DNA of 51,429 nucleotides from a virus: positions 1 to 51,429 of the IMG/VR virus record IMGVR_UViG_3300031772_000050; one strand, 5' to 3'. Position numbers and translations under genes: made by a program. The notes under the pieces are model-generated. The model made no database searches, was not told the origin of the DNA, and saw nothing but the letters and a program-made list of their open reading frames with translations. Shown one piece after another: positions 7,995 through 16,961 of this stretch; the stretch's first letter is position 1, and each line of letters opens with the position of its first letter.

Positions 7995-8555
7995 TTATCC
8001 TTTAGGTCGGTACTTCTCTATACTCCCAATTCTGGGATTATCGGGTTCAAGTACCCTCATTATATTCTTGAACTCCCGCACTTTTTCGTCGTTTTTCTTC
8101 TGCCATGCCCTATTACGTTGAATGAATTTGCCTGATTCCATCTTATCCTTATCCGCTACTACTGCCAATACAGGTTTACCGTTCCTGATTATCTGACGTT
8201 GACTGACCGGATGTAGTTCCTTCTGCGATAGCATTCCTACTGTAAACTCGTCTTTAAGCACCTTAGCACGCTTCCAGAGAGTATTTCGTGCTGCCGGAGA
8301 TAGAGTGGGGGGCAGGCCGCGCTCATAGTCCTTCTTATACTGTTTCATCGACTTCCGTAAATCCCCGATATCCTGAATGTAGTCTAACGGCCTATTATCT
8401 CCGCCCCCCATTAGGTTTGGCGTTCTCTCCCCATTAAGTACCCTTTCCCGATTCTTATACTGCTTCTTTAGTTCGGCAAGCTCTGACGGCTTCCATACTT
8501 CCTTCTTTGCGTCTACCTTCTCGGCATTACCTAAAGTCAAAATTTGTATGCTCAT
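7995..8555 (-). CDS. Hypothetical basic protein in structural operon
   Basis: It encodes 186 residues, Lys/Arg-rich and mostly helical (WKPSELAELKKQYKNRERVL), with a GGGDNRPLDYIQDIGDLRK segment. It overlaps the stop of the zinc-finger-like gene upstream by four bases. It may be a small virion or assembly protein; I recognise no family. Confidence 0.8.
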   Translation of the reverse strand: MSIQILTLGNAEKVDAKKEVWKPSELAELKKQYKNRERVLNGERTPNLMGGGDNRPLDYIQDIGDLRKSMKQYKKDYERGLPPTLSPAARNTLWKRAKVLKDEFTVGMLSQKELHPVSQRQIIRNGKPVLAVVADKDKMESGKFIQRNRAWQKKNDEKVREFKNIMRVLEPDNPRIGSIEKYRPKG

Positions 8556-8854
8556 CTTAGCAACCCTATCTGCCCGCCTATAAGGGCAGGATTCTTATGA
8601 ACTGCATTGTGTTCCTCTGGGATTTTCCCAGGGTGGTCTGCACCATACAGAACCGTCATACCGCAATACTTACACTGGTATTTATAGACGTTCGGCTGGA
8701 CACGCTCTATAAACCTCATCTTAGGCGGAAGTGCGTCTGGGAAGGGGCGGTGTGAGGGACAACCCATCTCAGGGTGGTCCCACGGACACCGAAGGTTCTC
8801 AGACCACATCTTCTTTTTATCGCCCGATGTACCGCTTGACCAAATCCAGGGCAT
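8552..8854 (-). CDS. Zinc-ribbon-like small protein
   Basis: It encodes 100 residues with a CKYCGMTVLYGADH segment and earlier CPWDHPEMGCPSH pairs, a likely zinc site. Its ATG overlaps the stop of a 29-aa lysine-rich ORF (TAATG). Similar small zinc-site proteins recur through this genome. The function is unknown. Confidence 0.75.
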   Translation of the reverse strand: MPWIWSSGTSGDKKKMWSENLRCPWDHPEMGCPSHRPFPDALPPKMRFIERVQPNVYKYQCKYCGMTVLYGADHPGKIPEEHNAVHKNPALIGGQIGLLR

Positions 8855-8943
8855 TACCCGGCATCTCCATTAACACATGGTGGTACTTCTTGTTTCTTTA
8901 CTTCCGGCTTCTTTATTTCCTTCTTAATTTCTTTCTTTGCCAT
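8854..8943 (-). CDS. 29-aa lysine-rich miniprotein
   Basis: It is a short ORF, MAKKEIKKEIKKPEVKK..., with a strong AAAGGAGG site six bases before the ATG and a TAATG overlap with the next gene. The composition is extreme (Lys/Glu). The strong ribosome site and coupling support translation; the function is unknown. Confidence 0.5.
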   Translation of the reverse strand: MAKKEIKKEIKKPEVKKQEVPPCVNGDAG

Positions 8944-8944
8944 A

Positions 8945-9238
8945 CTATCCTCCTTTTACATTTGGATAACCCTTCTTATAAAGAGTATATCCTTTTTCCT
9001 TTCCCAACTTGTTAATATTTTTTTCTAAATCAACACCCATCTCTTTCTTAATCTGAACAGCATCCTCCGTCTTTAGAGAATACCTGTTCCTCCTTTCTGC
9101 ATATTTTATCCTATCATGTTCCTCGACATCTGTTTCAGGAGGCCACCCCTCACTCTGTAAGTTCTTAGCAAAGTCGGTAACGGTCTTTCCTTTGAGTCGA
9201 GTTCTGTTATGCACTTCGTCTTTAACAATTATCTGCAT
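8945..9238 (-). CDS. Hypothetical protein
   Basis: It encodes 97 residues from ATG at 9238 (an upstream TTG would overlap the previous stop). It contains a charged central region (TDVEEHDRIKYAERRNRYSL) and a Gly/Lys-rich end. It lies in a run of small genes between the beta-helix protein and the tail genes. No family was recognised. Confidence 0.7.
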   Translation of the reverse strand: MQIIVKDEVHNRTRLKGKTVTDFAKNLQSEGWPPETDVEEHDRIKYAERRNRYSLKTEDAVQIKKEMGVDLEKNINKLGKEKGYTLYKKGYPNVKGG

Positions 9239-9240
9239 AA

Positions 9241-9417
9241 TCAACTCTTTACGATTGAATATGCGAAGTCTGCACCTACAGAGTCCTTTTTAATAGTCAT
9301 CTCTGCGATACTACATCCCTCAGCAACGGCACCCGTTTTTATGATATTCTTAACCTTATCAGTAGTATCCTCAGCAGTATCAATAACTACTATTATCTTA
9401 ATCAAGCCTCTTTTCAT
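9241..9417 (-). CDS. 58-aa hypothetical protein
   Basis: It encodes 58 residues (MKRGLIKIIVVIDTAEDTTDKV...) with alternating beta and alpha character. The start overlaps the stop of the gene before it, and the ribosome site is GGAGG. It is a good candidate for a real small gene in the structural operon; no function is assigned. Confidence 0.65.
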   Translation of the reverse strand: MKRGLIKIIVVIDTAEDTTDKVKNIIKTGAVAEGCSIAEMTIKKDSVGADFAYSIVKS

Positions 9418-9641
9418 GACATAACCTCCAGATAGTATGTCCTATCGGTTAATGAGGCATCATTTTTCGACAGAGAGTCTAATCCAACCGAATAATTAGA
9501 ACCAGCCCCTGATACAATTATGGCATCAACAAGGTGTGTTATACTTAACTCCATCTGAGCCGGAAGTTCAGGAGGCCCAGCATGCCCGTATATCACAGGC
9601 ATCTGAACATCCAATAATATTCTAAGACACGTTTTTGCCAT
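9414..9641 (-). CDS. Hypothetical beta-rich protein
   Basis: It encodes 75 residues from ATG at 9641, chosen because AGAAGGG lies just upstream; the longer frame upstream is Arg-rich and overlaps the preceding gene. The sequence TCLRILLDVQMPVIYGHAGP followed by THLVDAIIVSGAG looks like a small structural domain. It is coupled to neighbours on both sides. Confidence 0.7.
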   Translation of the reverse strand: MAKTCLRILLDVQMPVIYGHAGPPELPAQMELSITHLVDAIIVSGAGSNYSVGLDSLSKNDASLTDRTYYLEVMS

Positions 9642-9903
9642 CGCCCTTCTCCTTCTTGGGTTTAGTGCGTCCACCAAATAATTTACTACGTTGCTCGAGT
9701 CTTTCCATTATGGCCTCAGCTACCTCCATCTTCCCGTCAATAGTCCATAATGACCCGACTGTATACTCAGGTATTGGAAGTTGTTTTATCTTCAAATTCA
9801 CATCCAATAACATCTTTATATCATCATAAGTTATCAACTCTTGTTCTTTTGATTCCCTACTATACCCTATCGGTCCACGTTCTGTTTCTGGTTTCTTTCT
9901 CAT
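9622..9903 (-). CDS. Hypothetical protein after the beta-helix gene
   Basis: It encodes 93 residues with a basic N-terminus and C-terminus (FGGRTKPKKEKGDGKNV) and a central YTVGSLWTIDGKMEVAEAI segment. It is the first gene after a terminator-like hairpin at 9917-9945. The function was not identified. Confidence 0.75.
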   Translation of the reverse strand: MRKKPETERGPIGYSRESKEQELITYDDIKMLLDVNLKIKQLPIPEYTVGSLWTIDGKMEVAEAIMERLEQRSKLFGGRTKPKKEKGDGKNVS

Positions 9904-9916
9904 ACCTCTCCTTTAG

Positions 9917-9945
9917 AAAAGGGAGGGAGGGGGATACCCCTCCCC
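9917..9945 (-). terminator. GC-rich hairpin after beta-helix gene
   Basis: On the minus strand GGGAGGGG pairs with CCCCTCCC over eight base pairs around a four-base loop, followed by TCCCTTTTC. It sits eight bases after the stop of the beta-helix gene. The weak T-run suggests partial termination, which would lower expression of the distal genes relative to the capsid genes. Confidence 0.55.
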
Positions 9946-9952
9946 ATATCCT

Positions 9953-10978
9953 TTAAGAGTTAACAACCTGTCCATATGGACCGGCGTTTGTCCCTTCGTA
10001 ATAATTACCTGGCATAAAGAACGTGTCCGAAGACTGTACCTCACTACCGTTCTCCGCAAATCCTGACGTTGCTGTAGCAAACCAATTATTTGCCAAAATA
10101 CCGCTACCAGCCGTCTGGTAAGGTGCCTGAAACATTATGAACCGTTTAATGCCACCACTGGAGTATGCGGGCAACCCATCACCAAATATGTTGCTGTAAA
10201 TCATATTCCCGTAACTACCCGCACTATTGATACCGATGACTATATGGGCATCTACGCTTGCGGGATTACCGGCAAAGATATTTCTACGGATAATGTTGTT
10301 TACAACATCACCGGATACAGCGTACATTGTAACACCGCCTAAACACTGATCGAATAAGTTATCTTCAACAATCAGGTTTTGTGCAGTACCAGCCCATATT
10401 GCTCCACTTACAGCACCAATTCCAGGTGAGTGTTTATCCTCACCGAATCTGCACCCACGAATAACATTGTTATAGCATCTTGATGGAGTAGAAGCATTCC
10501 TCTTTAGCATAATAATAGCCTGCGAGGAAGATGCCGTACCTCCATTACAAGTAAGGTGCATATTCGTAATCAGATTACCATTACTGTTAACAGTAATCAA
10601 AGAACCCGTAGCGGTTGATGGTCTCATCAGAACTCCGCCATAACCGTTCATTTGAGGTTCCCCAGCTCCTATCAAGGCTATACCAGACTTTGTATACGGA
10701 AGAACAACATCATCCGTATAATACTGGTATACACTCGTAGTCTGATTATTCCTTATACCAGCAGGTCTGATATAAATAGACGCACCGCCTGAACACGCAT
10801 CCAACGCCTCTGATGGTTTGGCCTTTGCCTTCTTCGGCTCCTTACCAGTATTACCTTGCGAACCCGTTATCGCATCTACAAAGAACATGTTGTCGGATTC
10901 AAACAAGTCCATCAACCTACCCGTTCCTCCCAAATTCGGAGTAGCTAACAAACCATGTGGTAGATGTGTTAAACTCAT
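9953..10978 (-). CDS. Right-handed beta-helix (pectin-lyase-like) virion protein
   Basis: It encodes 341 residues with repeated rungs rich in N and G: GNLITNMHLTCNGG, NNVIRGCRFG, QNLIVEDNLFDQCLGG, NNIIRRNIFAGNPA and GNMIYSNIFGDG. This is the signature of a parallel beta-helix as in tailspikes and polysaccharide lyases. It lies next to the major capsid gene, not with the fibres, so it could be a capsid-bound decoration or a spike. No catalytic residues can be assigned by eye. Confidence 0.85.
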   Translation of the reverse strand: MSLTHLPHGLLATPNLGGTGRLMDLFESDNMFFVDAITGSQGNTGKEPKKAKAKPSEALDACSGGASIYIRPAGIRNNQTTSVYQYYTDDVVLPYTKSGIALIGAGEPQMNGYGGVLMRPSTATGSLITVNSNGNLITNMHLTCNGGTASSSQAIIMLKRNASTPSRCYNNVIRGCRFGEDKHSPGIGAVSGAIWAGTAQNLIVEDNLFDQCLGGVTMYAVSGDVVNNIIRRNIFAGNPASVDAHIVIGINSAGSYGNMIYSNIFGDGLPAYSSGGIKRFIMFQAPYQTAGSGILANNWFATATSGFAENGSEVQSSDTFFMPGNYYEGTNAGPYGQVVNS

Positions 10979-11013
10979 ACAAACCTCCTTGTATTAGGAC
11001 AACCGCCCTGTAG

Positions 11014-11343
11014 TTAGATGAGTGTTAGTTTTCCCTCATGAGCCATGCGATGACAATTCGGACATAAGGTAAGGGTATTATCTTTTGAATAAGCCCCTCC
11101 TGCCCTTACTCTGTGCACATCGCAAGTAGCTTTACCCCATCCACAAACGGCGCATTTCGTATCTCGCAGTTCTCGTTTCGCATGAGTCCTACGATACCCG
11201 CCGCTCGGAGGGTAGTTATGCCTCTTACGATAGCAAGAGTAGCAATGAGGTCTGTACTTTCCGTCTTTCCTACCAGAAAGCATGGCCTTATTACTACATC
11301 CTTCTGTCTTGCATGTTGGTCTCACTTGTTCAACTATCTTCAT
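11014..11343 (-). CDS. HNH endonuclease (free-standing homing type)
   Basis: It encodes 109 residues. Residues 11-37 carry a first zinc ribbon (C11, C16, C34, C37). Residues 64-102 form an HNH domain with C64/C67, DVH at 75-77, N89, CPNCH at 94-98 and H102. It is wedged between the major capsid and beta-helix genes, a common landing site for mobile homing endonucleases. A small hairpin overlaps its ribosome site. It is probably a selfish insertion with no structural role. Confidence 0.88.
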   Translation of the reverse strand: MKIVEQVRPTCKTEGCSNKAMLSGRKDGKYRPHCYSCYRKRHNYPPSGGYRRTHAKRELRDTKCAVCGWGKATCDVHRVRAGGAYSKDNTLTLCPNCHRMAHEGKLTLI

Positions 11344-11347
11344 CTAA

Positions 11348-11362
11348 ATTCCTTTTCGGAAT
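11348..11362 (-). promoter_or_regulatory. Hairpin covering the ribosome site of the HNH gene
   Basis: On the minus strand ATTCC-GAAAA-GGAAT forms a five-base-pair hairpin whose 3' arm is the AAGGAAT ribosome site, five to eight bases before the ATG. Read-through capsid transcripts would hide the site. Hairpin control of this kind is known for phage T4 homing endonuclease genes; here it is inferred. Confidence 0.4.
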
Positions 11363-11450
11363 GGTCATGCGGTGGTGTCGGAAATCGCATCCGACTTTAC
11401 CCACTCCATAAAACTAAGCCCTTCATTACCCCTAAGCCACAAAGAACTAC

Positions 11451-12341
11451 TTACGCGGGAACGTTTTCGAACCCGAAATGCCAATCATCCCAGCTGGTGC
11501 CGCACCTGTAGTAGCTGATATAACTCGCTACCAAGGTATTGCTATCCTTATCCTGGAACATCTGGATTGGTTCGCGGTTCCACCAAATCAAGTATTCCTT
11601 CATCATGGCATAGTCTACCATCCACCAATTTTCGGCGTCTGTCAGCCTATCCCAAACCATGAGCTTATACTTGCCCTGATGGAAGTTGACGTTATTATCC
11701 GCGGTGTCAACCTTTCCCTTCGAATTGATTATCTCAAAACCCGTTTCCTCAAGGAAGCGAGGTATGATGATTGAATCCGGGTTTACCGAGATTTGTTCTC
11801 CTATGTCGCCATAGAAGTCGTACATCGCCAGCCGGGTCGTCTCTACGTTCGTCGCACCAAGAGTAAGCGTACTCTCGTTTGACTGCGTAGCTACGCCGGT
11901 GACGTTTGACGGATGGTCTGAGGCAAACAGCTCGCAACCATCTCCATCCGAAGGTTCATAGGTCGTGCCGAGAATAAATACGTTGGCACCCTGCTTCTCC
12001 CTCGAACGATTTGCCGAAGTAGCTAAACCTGTCGGGAAACGATTTACGACACGGTTCTGGTCATCGCTCGCCAGCTTGTGCTGTATCATAATCTTCGCAG
12101 CATACTCTGTGAACGTAATGACCTTGTCGTAGCCCTGGCTTCTCTCTACTTCGCCTACTTTTCCAGTAAATTCCTGGTGGTCCGGTACCTGTCCAACGGA
12201 CGAGGATTTTTCAAAGGCCTTATCTGAGGTAAGGACATTGAATATATCCGGAACCATCGCAGGAAGCTTCTTATACTGGTCGATATAGATTACTCGAAAG
12301 TCCGTCTCGAGTAGATCCGGCCAATTAGCAGCTAAATGCAT
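11451..12341 (-). CDS. Major capsid protein (HK97 fold)
   Basis: It encodes 296 residues. The order of features matches known phage capsid proteins: an N-arm, an internal FTGKVGEVERSQGYDK segment, a FASDHP loop, the central IIIPRFLEETGFEII and the spine-like KYKLMVWDRLTDAENWWMVD, and a C-terminal SWDDWHFGF. It follows the scaffold-like gene and two small genes, the usual order portal-scaffold-capsid. It is likely the main substrate of the phage chaperonin, an inference. Confidence 0.88.
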   Translation of the reverse strand: MHLAANWPDLLETDFRVIYIDQYKKLPAMVPDIFNVLTSDKAFEKSSSVGQVPDHQEFTGKVGEVERSQGYDKVITFTEYAAKIMIQHKLASDDQNRVVNRFPTGLATSANRSREKQGANVFILGTTYEPSDGDGCELFASDHPSNVTGVATQSNESTLTLGATNVETTRLAMYDFYGDIGEQISVNPDSIIIPRFLEETGFEIINSKGKVDTADNNVNFHQGKYKLMVWDRLTDAENWWMVDYAMMKEYLIWWNREPIQMFQDKDSNTLVASYISYYRCGTSWDDWHFGFENVPA

Positions 12342-12357
12342 GGTTTCAATCCTCCGT

Positions 12358-13170
12358 TTATGCTACTACCCGACTCCAGGTATGACACAACTGGACAATC
12401 TCTGCTTCAAAGGTGGCTAACTTTCCACCCAAACCCTCTAACCCTTTGTCATTCCAATACCTCAACGCATGCGTAGGCGCGCTTTCCCATCTTCCCCAAT
12501 TCTCTATAACCTCAAGGAAAACAGTAGTAGCAACTGCTATGATTGTATTCATACCAGTCGCCGTCGTATTAAGCGGACAGAACCTATGACCAATAGGCAA
12601 TATCTTGATAAAGTCTGTAGACGTATCAACGGTTACGGCACTATCAATCGTGGTCGTACCAGATGTAGAAACCGTAAGATAGCGTAACTTACCTTTATAG
12701 GTAGCCGCACTATCCGTTCCCTCTGTGGTATAAAGCCACGCGCCTTCTATATCATCTTCCAAGGCCGTAATTACCCAAGTCGTGGAAGCTGCTACAGCCG
12801 TTGTACAGCTCTTAGCAAGAGTCTGGTCATAATACGCAAAGTATGTTGCATCAGGGTTCACGATCGCCGGCAACCAGTTAAAACCAGTGGTTGCTACCCT
12901 ACTGTTGCAAAGAGTGGACGAAAAATTATACAACTTAGCATTTTCCTTAGATGCGTATGCATCCGCAGAATTTGCCTGAAGAATACCAATCGTATCTTCA
13001 GCTTCCGTCGCACTCGTAGAGACATAAGCATTTATATACTGCTTATACTCTTGATCGTGAAAGTTGGCATGTCGCATTACCAACTGACCCTTATACATCA
13101 CGCCCGTATCGTATACTGGGATATTGCAGACATAGGGAACATTTCCGCCTAAAAGTCTTGCAAGTTGCAT
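12358..13170 (-). CDS. Capsid-associated structural protein
   Basis: It encodes 270 residues immediately upstream of the major capsid gene. The composition is high in Thr, Ala and Ser with short strands (TTTIDSAVTVDTSTDFIKIL) and the middle resembles a beta-sandwich insert. It is probably a capsid decoration or stabilising protein. There is no recognised family, so the role rests on position. Confidence 0.82.
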   Translation of the reverse strand: MQLARLLGGNVPYVCNIPVYDTGVMYKGQLVMRHANFHDQEYKQYINAYVSTSATEAEDTIGILQANSADAYASKENAKLYNFSSTLCNSRVATTGFNWLPAIVNPDATYFAYYDQTLAKSCTTAVAASTTWVITALEDDIEGAWLYTTEGTDSAATYKGKLRYLTVSTSGTTTIDSAVTVDTSTDFIKILPIGHRFCPLNTTATGMNTIIAVATTVFLEVIENWGRWESAPTHALRYWNDKGLEGLGGKLATFEAEIVQLCHTWSRVVA

Positions 13171-13275
13171 ATTTTCTCCTATGTATACTACACTGTTTAC
13201 TTACTACTCACTGACCTTTGAATATTGTCTGCTCTTGCCAGAGCAAAACAAATTCCCTATTCACTACACCATTGC

Positions 13276-13593
13276 CTATTCGGCCCACCTGAAGGACCCG
13301 CACGCAGGGCATCCTCCAGTTATTTCCGGGACGTAATAATAGTCAGTTACCGACTTTCTACTACCACTCCCTACTGTATACGCAGAGGCAGTCTGTTGAG
13401 ACCCGTAATCTACACCCTTCTCAGCAAAACTACCCTCCTTAATACGCTTATCCCTATCGGGGTCACATATAAAGCCACAGAACTTACATCTCTTAAGCCG
13501 AGACTCATCTCCCTTTATGCCGTATTTATCCTTTACGTCTTTAGCCCGTAGAGGCGACCCTGTATGAGACGTAGGATAGAGAGACCTGAACAT
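13276..13593 (-). CDS. Zinc-ribbon protein between scaffold and capsid genes
   Basis: It encodes 105 residues with two Cys pairs, CKFCGF at about residues 36-41 and CPACGSFRW near the C-terminus, forming a likely split zinc ribbon. It starts with a TAATG overlap on a 41-aa gene. After it, 105 bases (13171-13275) hold only a small GCTCT-GGCA-AGAGC hairpin. The function is unknown. Confidence 0.78.
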   Translation of the reverse strand: MFRSLYPTSHTGSPLRAKDVKDKYGIKGDESRLKRCKFCGFICDPDRDKRIKEGSFAEKGVDYGSQQTASAYTVGSGSRKSVTDYYYVPEITGGCPACGSFRWAE

Positions 13594-13718
13594 TATTCAA
13601 CCTGCTCCCTTACGTTACGAATTAACTCCATCAAGCAAATACCCTTAATGTCCTTGCGTCTAAACCACACTACCTCACCCTTCTTCGTATAAACACCAAC
13701 CTCCCGATATTTCTTCAT
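13593..13718 (-). CDS. 41-aa basic hypothetical protein
   Basis: It encodes 41 residues (MKKYREVGVYTKKGEVVWFR...). It has a strong GGGAGGG ribosome site and TAATG overlaps with both the scaffold-like gene upstream and the zinc-ribbon gene downstream. This tight coupling argues that it is real. No function was recognised. Confidence 0.65.
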   Translation of the reverse strand: MKKYREVGVYTKKGEVVWFRRKDIKGICLMELIRNVREQVE

Positions 13719-14593
13719 TAGAACCCTCCCCGACCGTAGGCAACATCCTTGTTATCACGGATAGCGCAGTAAGTCGCCAAGTCTTTGACCTTACCGCTTG
13801 CGACCGCGCGCTCGGCTGCCGCCCTCTCCGAATCGCTATTGAACTTTACATCGCCTACCGGCTTCTTATCTGGCGCAGGTGAACCGCCGTCCGCTACTCT
13901 ACCCGCCTTAATATCCGCCTGTCTCTGCTTTTCCTTTGTATCCTTCTCCTGCTCTATTTTCTCCTTCAAAGCACCCTCCTCCTGACCTTGTAGGCGCTTT
14001 TCCATGAGCGCCATCACCATCTCCGGACCATCCGCTATCTCAAGGATTCTTGAATCCTTATTTGCGATATCTTGAAAAACCTTTGCCTTCTCACTTTCAG
14101 GATTAAAGACGATACCATGTTCGTTAAAGATAAACTTACCGTCCTTATCCTTCATAAACATATCAGGATGCTTTTCCCTCAACCTCTCGGCTGACTTCTT
14201 CTGGGCACTCTCAAAGGTTATTACGTTATCCTGAAATCTACGCCGTAAGTCCGTTCCGTAGGTAGGATACTGCGCTATAAGGTCATCCCACTCCTCTTCG
14301 GACTGAGGATAGTTTTCCTCACTATAGACATCCCTTAGGGTCTGCGTTCCTTTCGGCTTACCGCTTGTTTCAAGCGCGGCAACCCTTGTTACCAACCCCA
14401 CCTTCTCCTGTTCGGAACGAGACAGTTTCTCTTCCGTTTCCTTCAACTTCTTATAGATTGCGTCTATAGCCTCTTGGGTAACAGGCTTCCCTACCTTGCC
14501 TGCGTCAGCCTTGGCCTGTGCCTCAGCCTGCGCCTGCATCTCCTTGTCTTTTACTTCCTTTTCCTGCTGTGCCTTTAATTCTTCTTCCGTCAT
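13718..14593 (-). CDS. Scaffolding protein
   Basis: It encodes 291 residues, very rich in Glu, Lys, Ala and Gln and predicted mostly coiled coil (residues 1-75 and 205-235), with a more folded middle around SEEEWDDLIAQYPTYGTDLR. Length, composition and location between portal and capsid genes match internal scaffolds, which are removed during maturation. Confidence 0.82.
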   Translation of the reverse strand: MTEEELKAQQEKEVKDKEMQAQAEAQAKADAGKVGKPVTQEAIDAIYKKLKETEEKLSRSEQEKVGLVTRVAALETSGKPKGTQTLRDVYSEENYPQSEEEWDDLIAQYPTYGTDLRRRFQDNVITFESAQKKSAERLREKHPDMFMKDKDGKFIFNEHGIVFNPESEKAKVFQDIANKDSRILEIADGPEMVMALMEKRLQGQEEGALKEKIEQEKDTKEKQRQADIKAGRVADGGSPAPDKKPVGDVKFNSDSERAAAERAVASGKVKDLATYCAIRDNKDVAYGRGGF

Positions 14594-14617
14594 TTCTTTC
14601 TCCTTTACCTTTGCGAG

Positions 14618-14752
14618 CTACTCATTTGCCCAAACGTCTATTAGCTCGCCCTTAAATAGACGCTTGAGAATATCCAACTGCCCCTGATAATAGCGGGCAT
14701 CATAAAAGTTATTGGCCCGGAGGCTGCTGTCCCTGTTCCGCTCCAGGTCCAC
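14618..14752 (-). CDS. 44-aa hypothetical protein overlapping the portal end
   Basis: It encodes 44 residues from a GTG at 14752 with GGGGGAG nine bases upstream. The frame stays open further upstream but there only shadows the Pro/Gly-rich tail of the portal. The distinct part, YYQGQLDILKRLFKGELIDV, looks helical. It overlaps the portal gene by 44 bases. Start choice is uncertain. Confidence 0.55.
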   Translation of the reverse strand: MDLERNRDSSLRANNFYDARYYQGQLDILKRLFKGELIDVWANE

Positions 14753-16961
14753 CGACAGGCACTCCCCCTGTAGGTGTACTTCGAGGCCCGGCTGACCCCA
14801 TATTTTGTCCATAAGGTAAGCCCATGCCTGGTGCGTTACCAGCTCCTTCAATACCCTGCCCTTGCCCTGCGATATTGGCATATTGTTCCATACCTCTCTG
14901 TATGTTCTCCATATATGTTGCCTGAAGTTTCCGCATATAATCATTAAACACGACATTGGCTTCCGGCGTAAGCTGTCTGGTCTTACGAAGCTCTTTAAGT
15001 CGTGGTATAAGGGTAGTCGGATCGCCTAACGGTATATTCACCATCTCTTGCTCAATCATGGTAAAGATACCCTCGGCATCCTCTACGCTTGTCTCTGTCT
15101 GCGGTCGAGGCCCTATGTACTTCTCTACAGGTATTCTCCGCATAGCCTTCAGGTAGTCTGCCCTGATTTCCCACATAAAGGCGGGATTCTGCTGAACAAG
15201 TGGGTCGAAGGCCATAGTCTGGAACATCGCCATAGCAAACTGCCTCTCCGCGTCCATATCCATCGCGGTAAGGTCGAGTTGCATCTTGGCCTCATAGCTA
15301 CCAAGCATATACTCTGGAGACGGCCACTTGTGCATGTTCTCCTTGCCAAGTATCCGAGACCACATGTCCGGAGGCATATTCTCCTCATACTGTTGCCTTA
15401 CATCCGTCAGTATGGCGCAGATAATCCCCTGTACACGCGCCCCTATCAGACCAAACTTCTGTTCTCCTTGGGATATAACCGCAAGCGTACCCCTGGCTGT
15501 CGGTCGGGAAGCCGTCTCCCTACCCATCATGGCTGGAGTAAGGTAAGTAAGGCGTTCTATCAACTCCATCACAAGTTTTTCCTCTTGGAAACTCACCTGT
15601 AGACCATTGGAGGGGAATGTCGGGAACCTCACATCCCTGTCCGGGTCATCCAAAGGAATACCTGTAGCCGGCGCCGCTATAATCCTACGGGCAGGTGTTC
15701 CACTTGCCGACCTATAGAAGAAGAATGGCGCTATGAGCATGTTACCGGCATCTATTCTCTGATTGTGGATGGCATCCAGCTCATCATGGAGATGTCTGAC
15801 AAGTTCGGGTACTGACTTCCCATACGCGCGCCCGGGTCTGCGCAGGAAGGGTCTTATTACCCAAGACGACCGCCCTATCCTCGATACGGCGTGCATAGGT
15901 TTCCCTGACATGTAGAGCTTAAGGTCTTCACATATCAAAAAGACGCACTTCTCACGAATACCATCGTTGTTAATATCGTAGAGTATCTCCGCCTCAAGGC
16001 ACTTTAGCTTGTGATTCTCCTGCCTTATGTCCATCGGCGGTACAGTTCCTTCCGCCTCCATGCGTTGTTTCTGCGTACCCTTAAACTCTTCGGTCTGGCT
16101 TAACCCTGCCTTGATTATCCCTGATGTCTCACCTTGCTTACCCAAGTCAACACCCGGGCTTAAAGCACCGTGATACTGTAATTCACGAAGTTGCGGTAGG
16201 GTATACCACCGTTCGTCTATGATGTATTCGGCATGGTCTTCCCATCTCTTCTCAAAGGTATTGGCATCGTAGGGGATATAGACGTGCTCTAAGGGTCTAA
16301 TTTCAAGGTAACACCGTTCCCTACGGATATAGTCCCGTACAACCCTAAACTTCGGCTTAATGCTCAGGTTGCCATCGTCCGTAGCATAGTATTCCAGACC
16401 ATCGGGTATCTTTCTCGTTACCCACACCCAGTAGGTCTTCCATATCTTCTTAACAGCTATCGTGCCGTCTACCACCAAACAATGTACTATATCGTCAACC
16501 GTGCCGTCTATTTCCATATCAGTAGAGGTAACCCACGACATGACTACCTTATTAGCGGAAGCGGTCTCTATATCATGCTCTTCCGTACCTTCCCAATATA
16601 AGGACTTCGCATTCCAAGCCATAGGATAGAGTTTAGCATGAAGAAGGTCGCAGGCCACGGTTGTTACCATAGTGGAAATATTGGAGTGACCAGGCCACGG
16701 TATATCACTCGCTTCCTTCAAGCCTTCATACTGCTTTATGCACTTCTCCCTGATAGCCATAAAGCCACCGCGCGCCTGTTCTGACTCATCACGCATGGCA
16801 ATAATAGCCTCTACGATAGCCTTCTTCTTATCGTCACTAAGGTCAAACTGTTTAGAGAGGTTCTCTTGCTTCTCTTCCTTTTCCTTCTCTACCGCTTCCT
16901 TCGGCTTATCGAAGAACTCCCCGACCTTCTTGGTTATCTTTCCTACTATACCTTCTGGCAT
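14709..16961 (-). CDS. Portal protein, large P22/podovirus-like
   Basis: It encodes 750 residues, the size of podovirus portals. Recognisable parts are a charged N-terminal helix, the IPWPGHSNIS segment near residue 90, the wing region with VIRPFLRRPGRAYGKSVPEL, the LHDELDAIHNQRIDAGNML helix, and RETASRPTARGTL in the stem/clip area. The C-terminal tail of about 60 residues is Gly/Pro/Gln-rich and probably flexible. It follows TerL with small genes between, the normal packaging order. It forms the ring through which DNA enters and leaves. Confidence 0.9.
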   Translation of the reverse strand: MPEGIVGKITKKVGEFFDKPKEAVEKEKEEKQENLSKQFDLSDDKKKAIVEAIIAMRDESEQARGGFMAIREKCIKQYEGLKEASDIPWPGHSNISTMVTTVACDLLHAKLYPMAWNAKSLYWEGTEEHDIETASANKVVMSWVTSTDMEIDGTVDDIVHCLVVDGTIAVKKIWKTYWVWVTRKIPDGLEYYATDDGNLSIKPKFRVVRDYIRRERCYLEIRPLEHVYIPYDANTFEKRWEDHAEYIIDERWYTLPQLRELQYHGALSPGVDLGKQGETSGIIKAGLSQTEEFKGTQKQRMEAEGTVPPMDIRQENHKLKCLEAEILYDINNDGIREKCVFLICEDLKLYMSGKPMHAVSRIGRSSWVIRPFLRRPGRAYGKSVPELVRHLHDELDAIHNQRIDAGNMLIAPFFFYRSASGTPARRIIAAPATGIPLDDPDRDVRFPTFPSNGLQVSFQEEKLVMELIERLTYLTPAMMGRETASRPTARGTLAVISQGEQKFGLIGARVQGIICAILTDVRQQYEENMPPDMWSRILGKENMHKWPSPEYMLGSYEAKMQLDLTAMDMDAERQFAMAMFQTMAFDPLVQQNPAFMWEIRADYLKAMRRIPVEKYIGPRPQTETSVEDAEGIFTMIEQEMVNIPLGDPTTLIPRLKELRKTRQLTPEANVVFNDYMRKLQATYMENIQRGMEQYANIAGQGQGIEGAGNAPGMGLPYGQNMGSAGPRSTPTGGVPVGGPGAEQGQQPPGQ

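Noticed and set aside
13171-13275. Terminator and promoter between zinc-ribbon and capsid-associated genes
   Set aside because: The hairpin has no T-run and the TATACA box has no -35 partner at suitable spacing.
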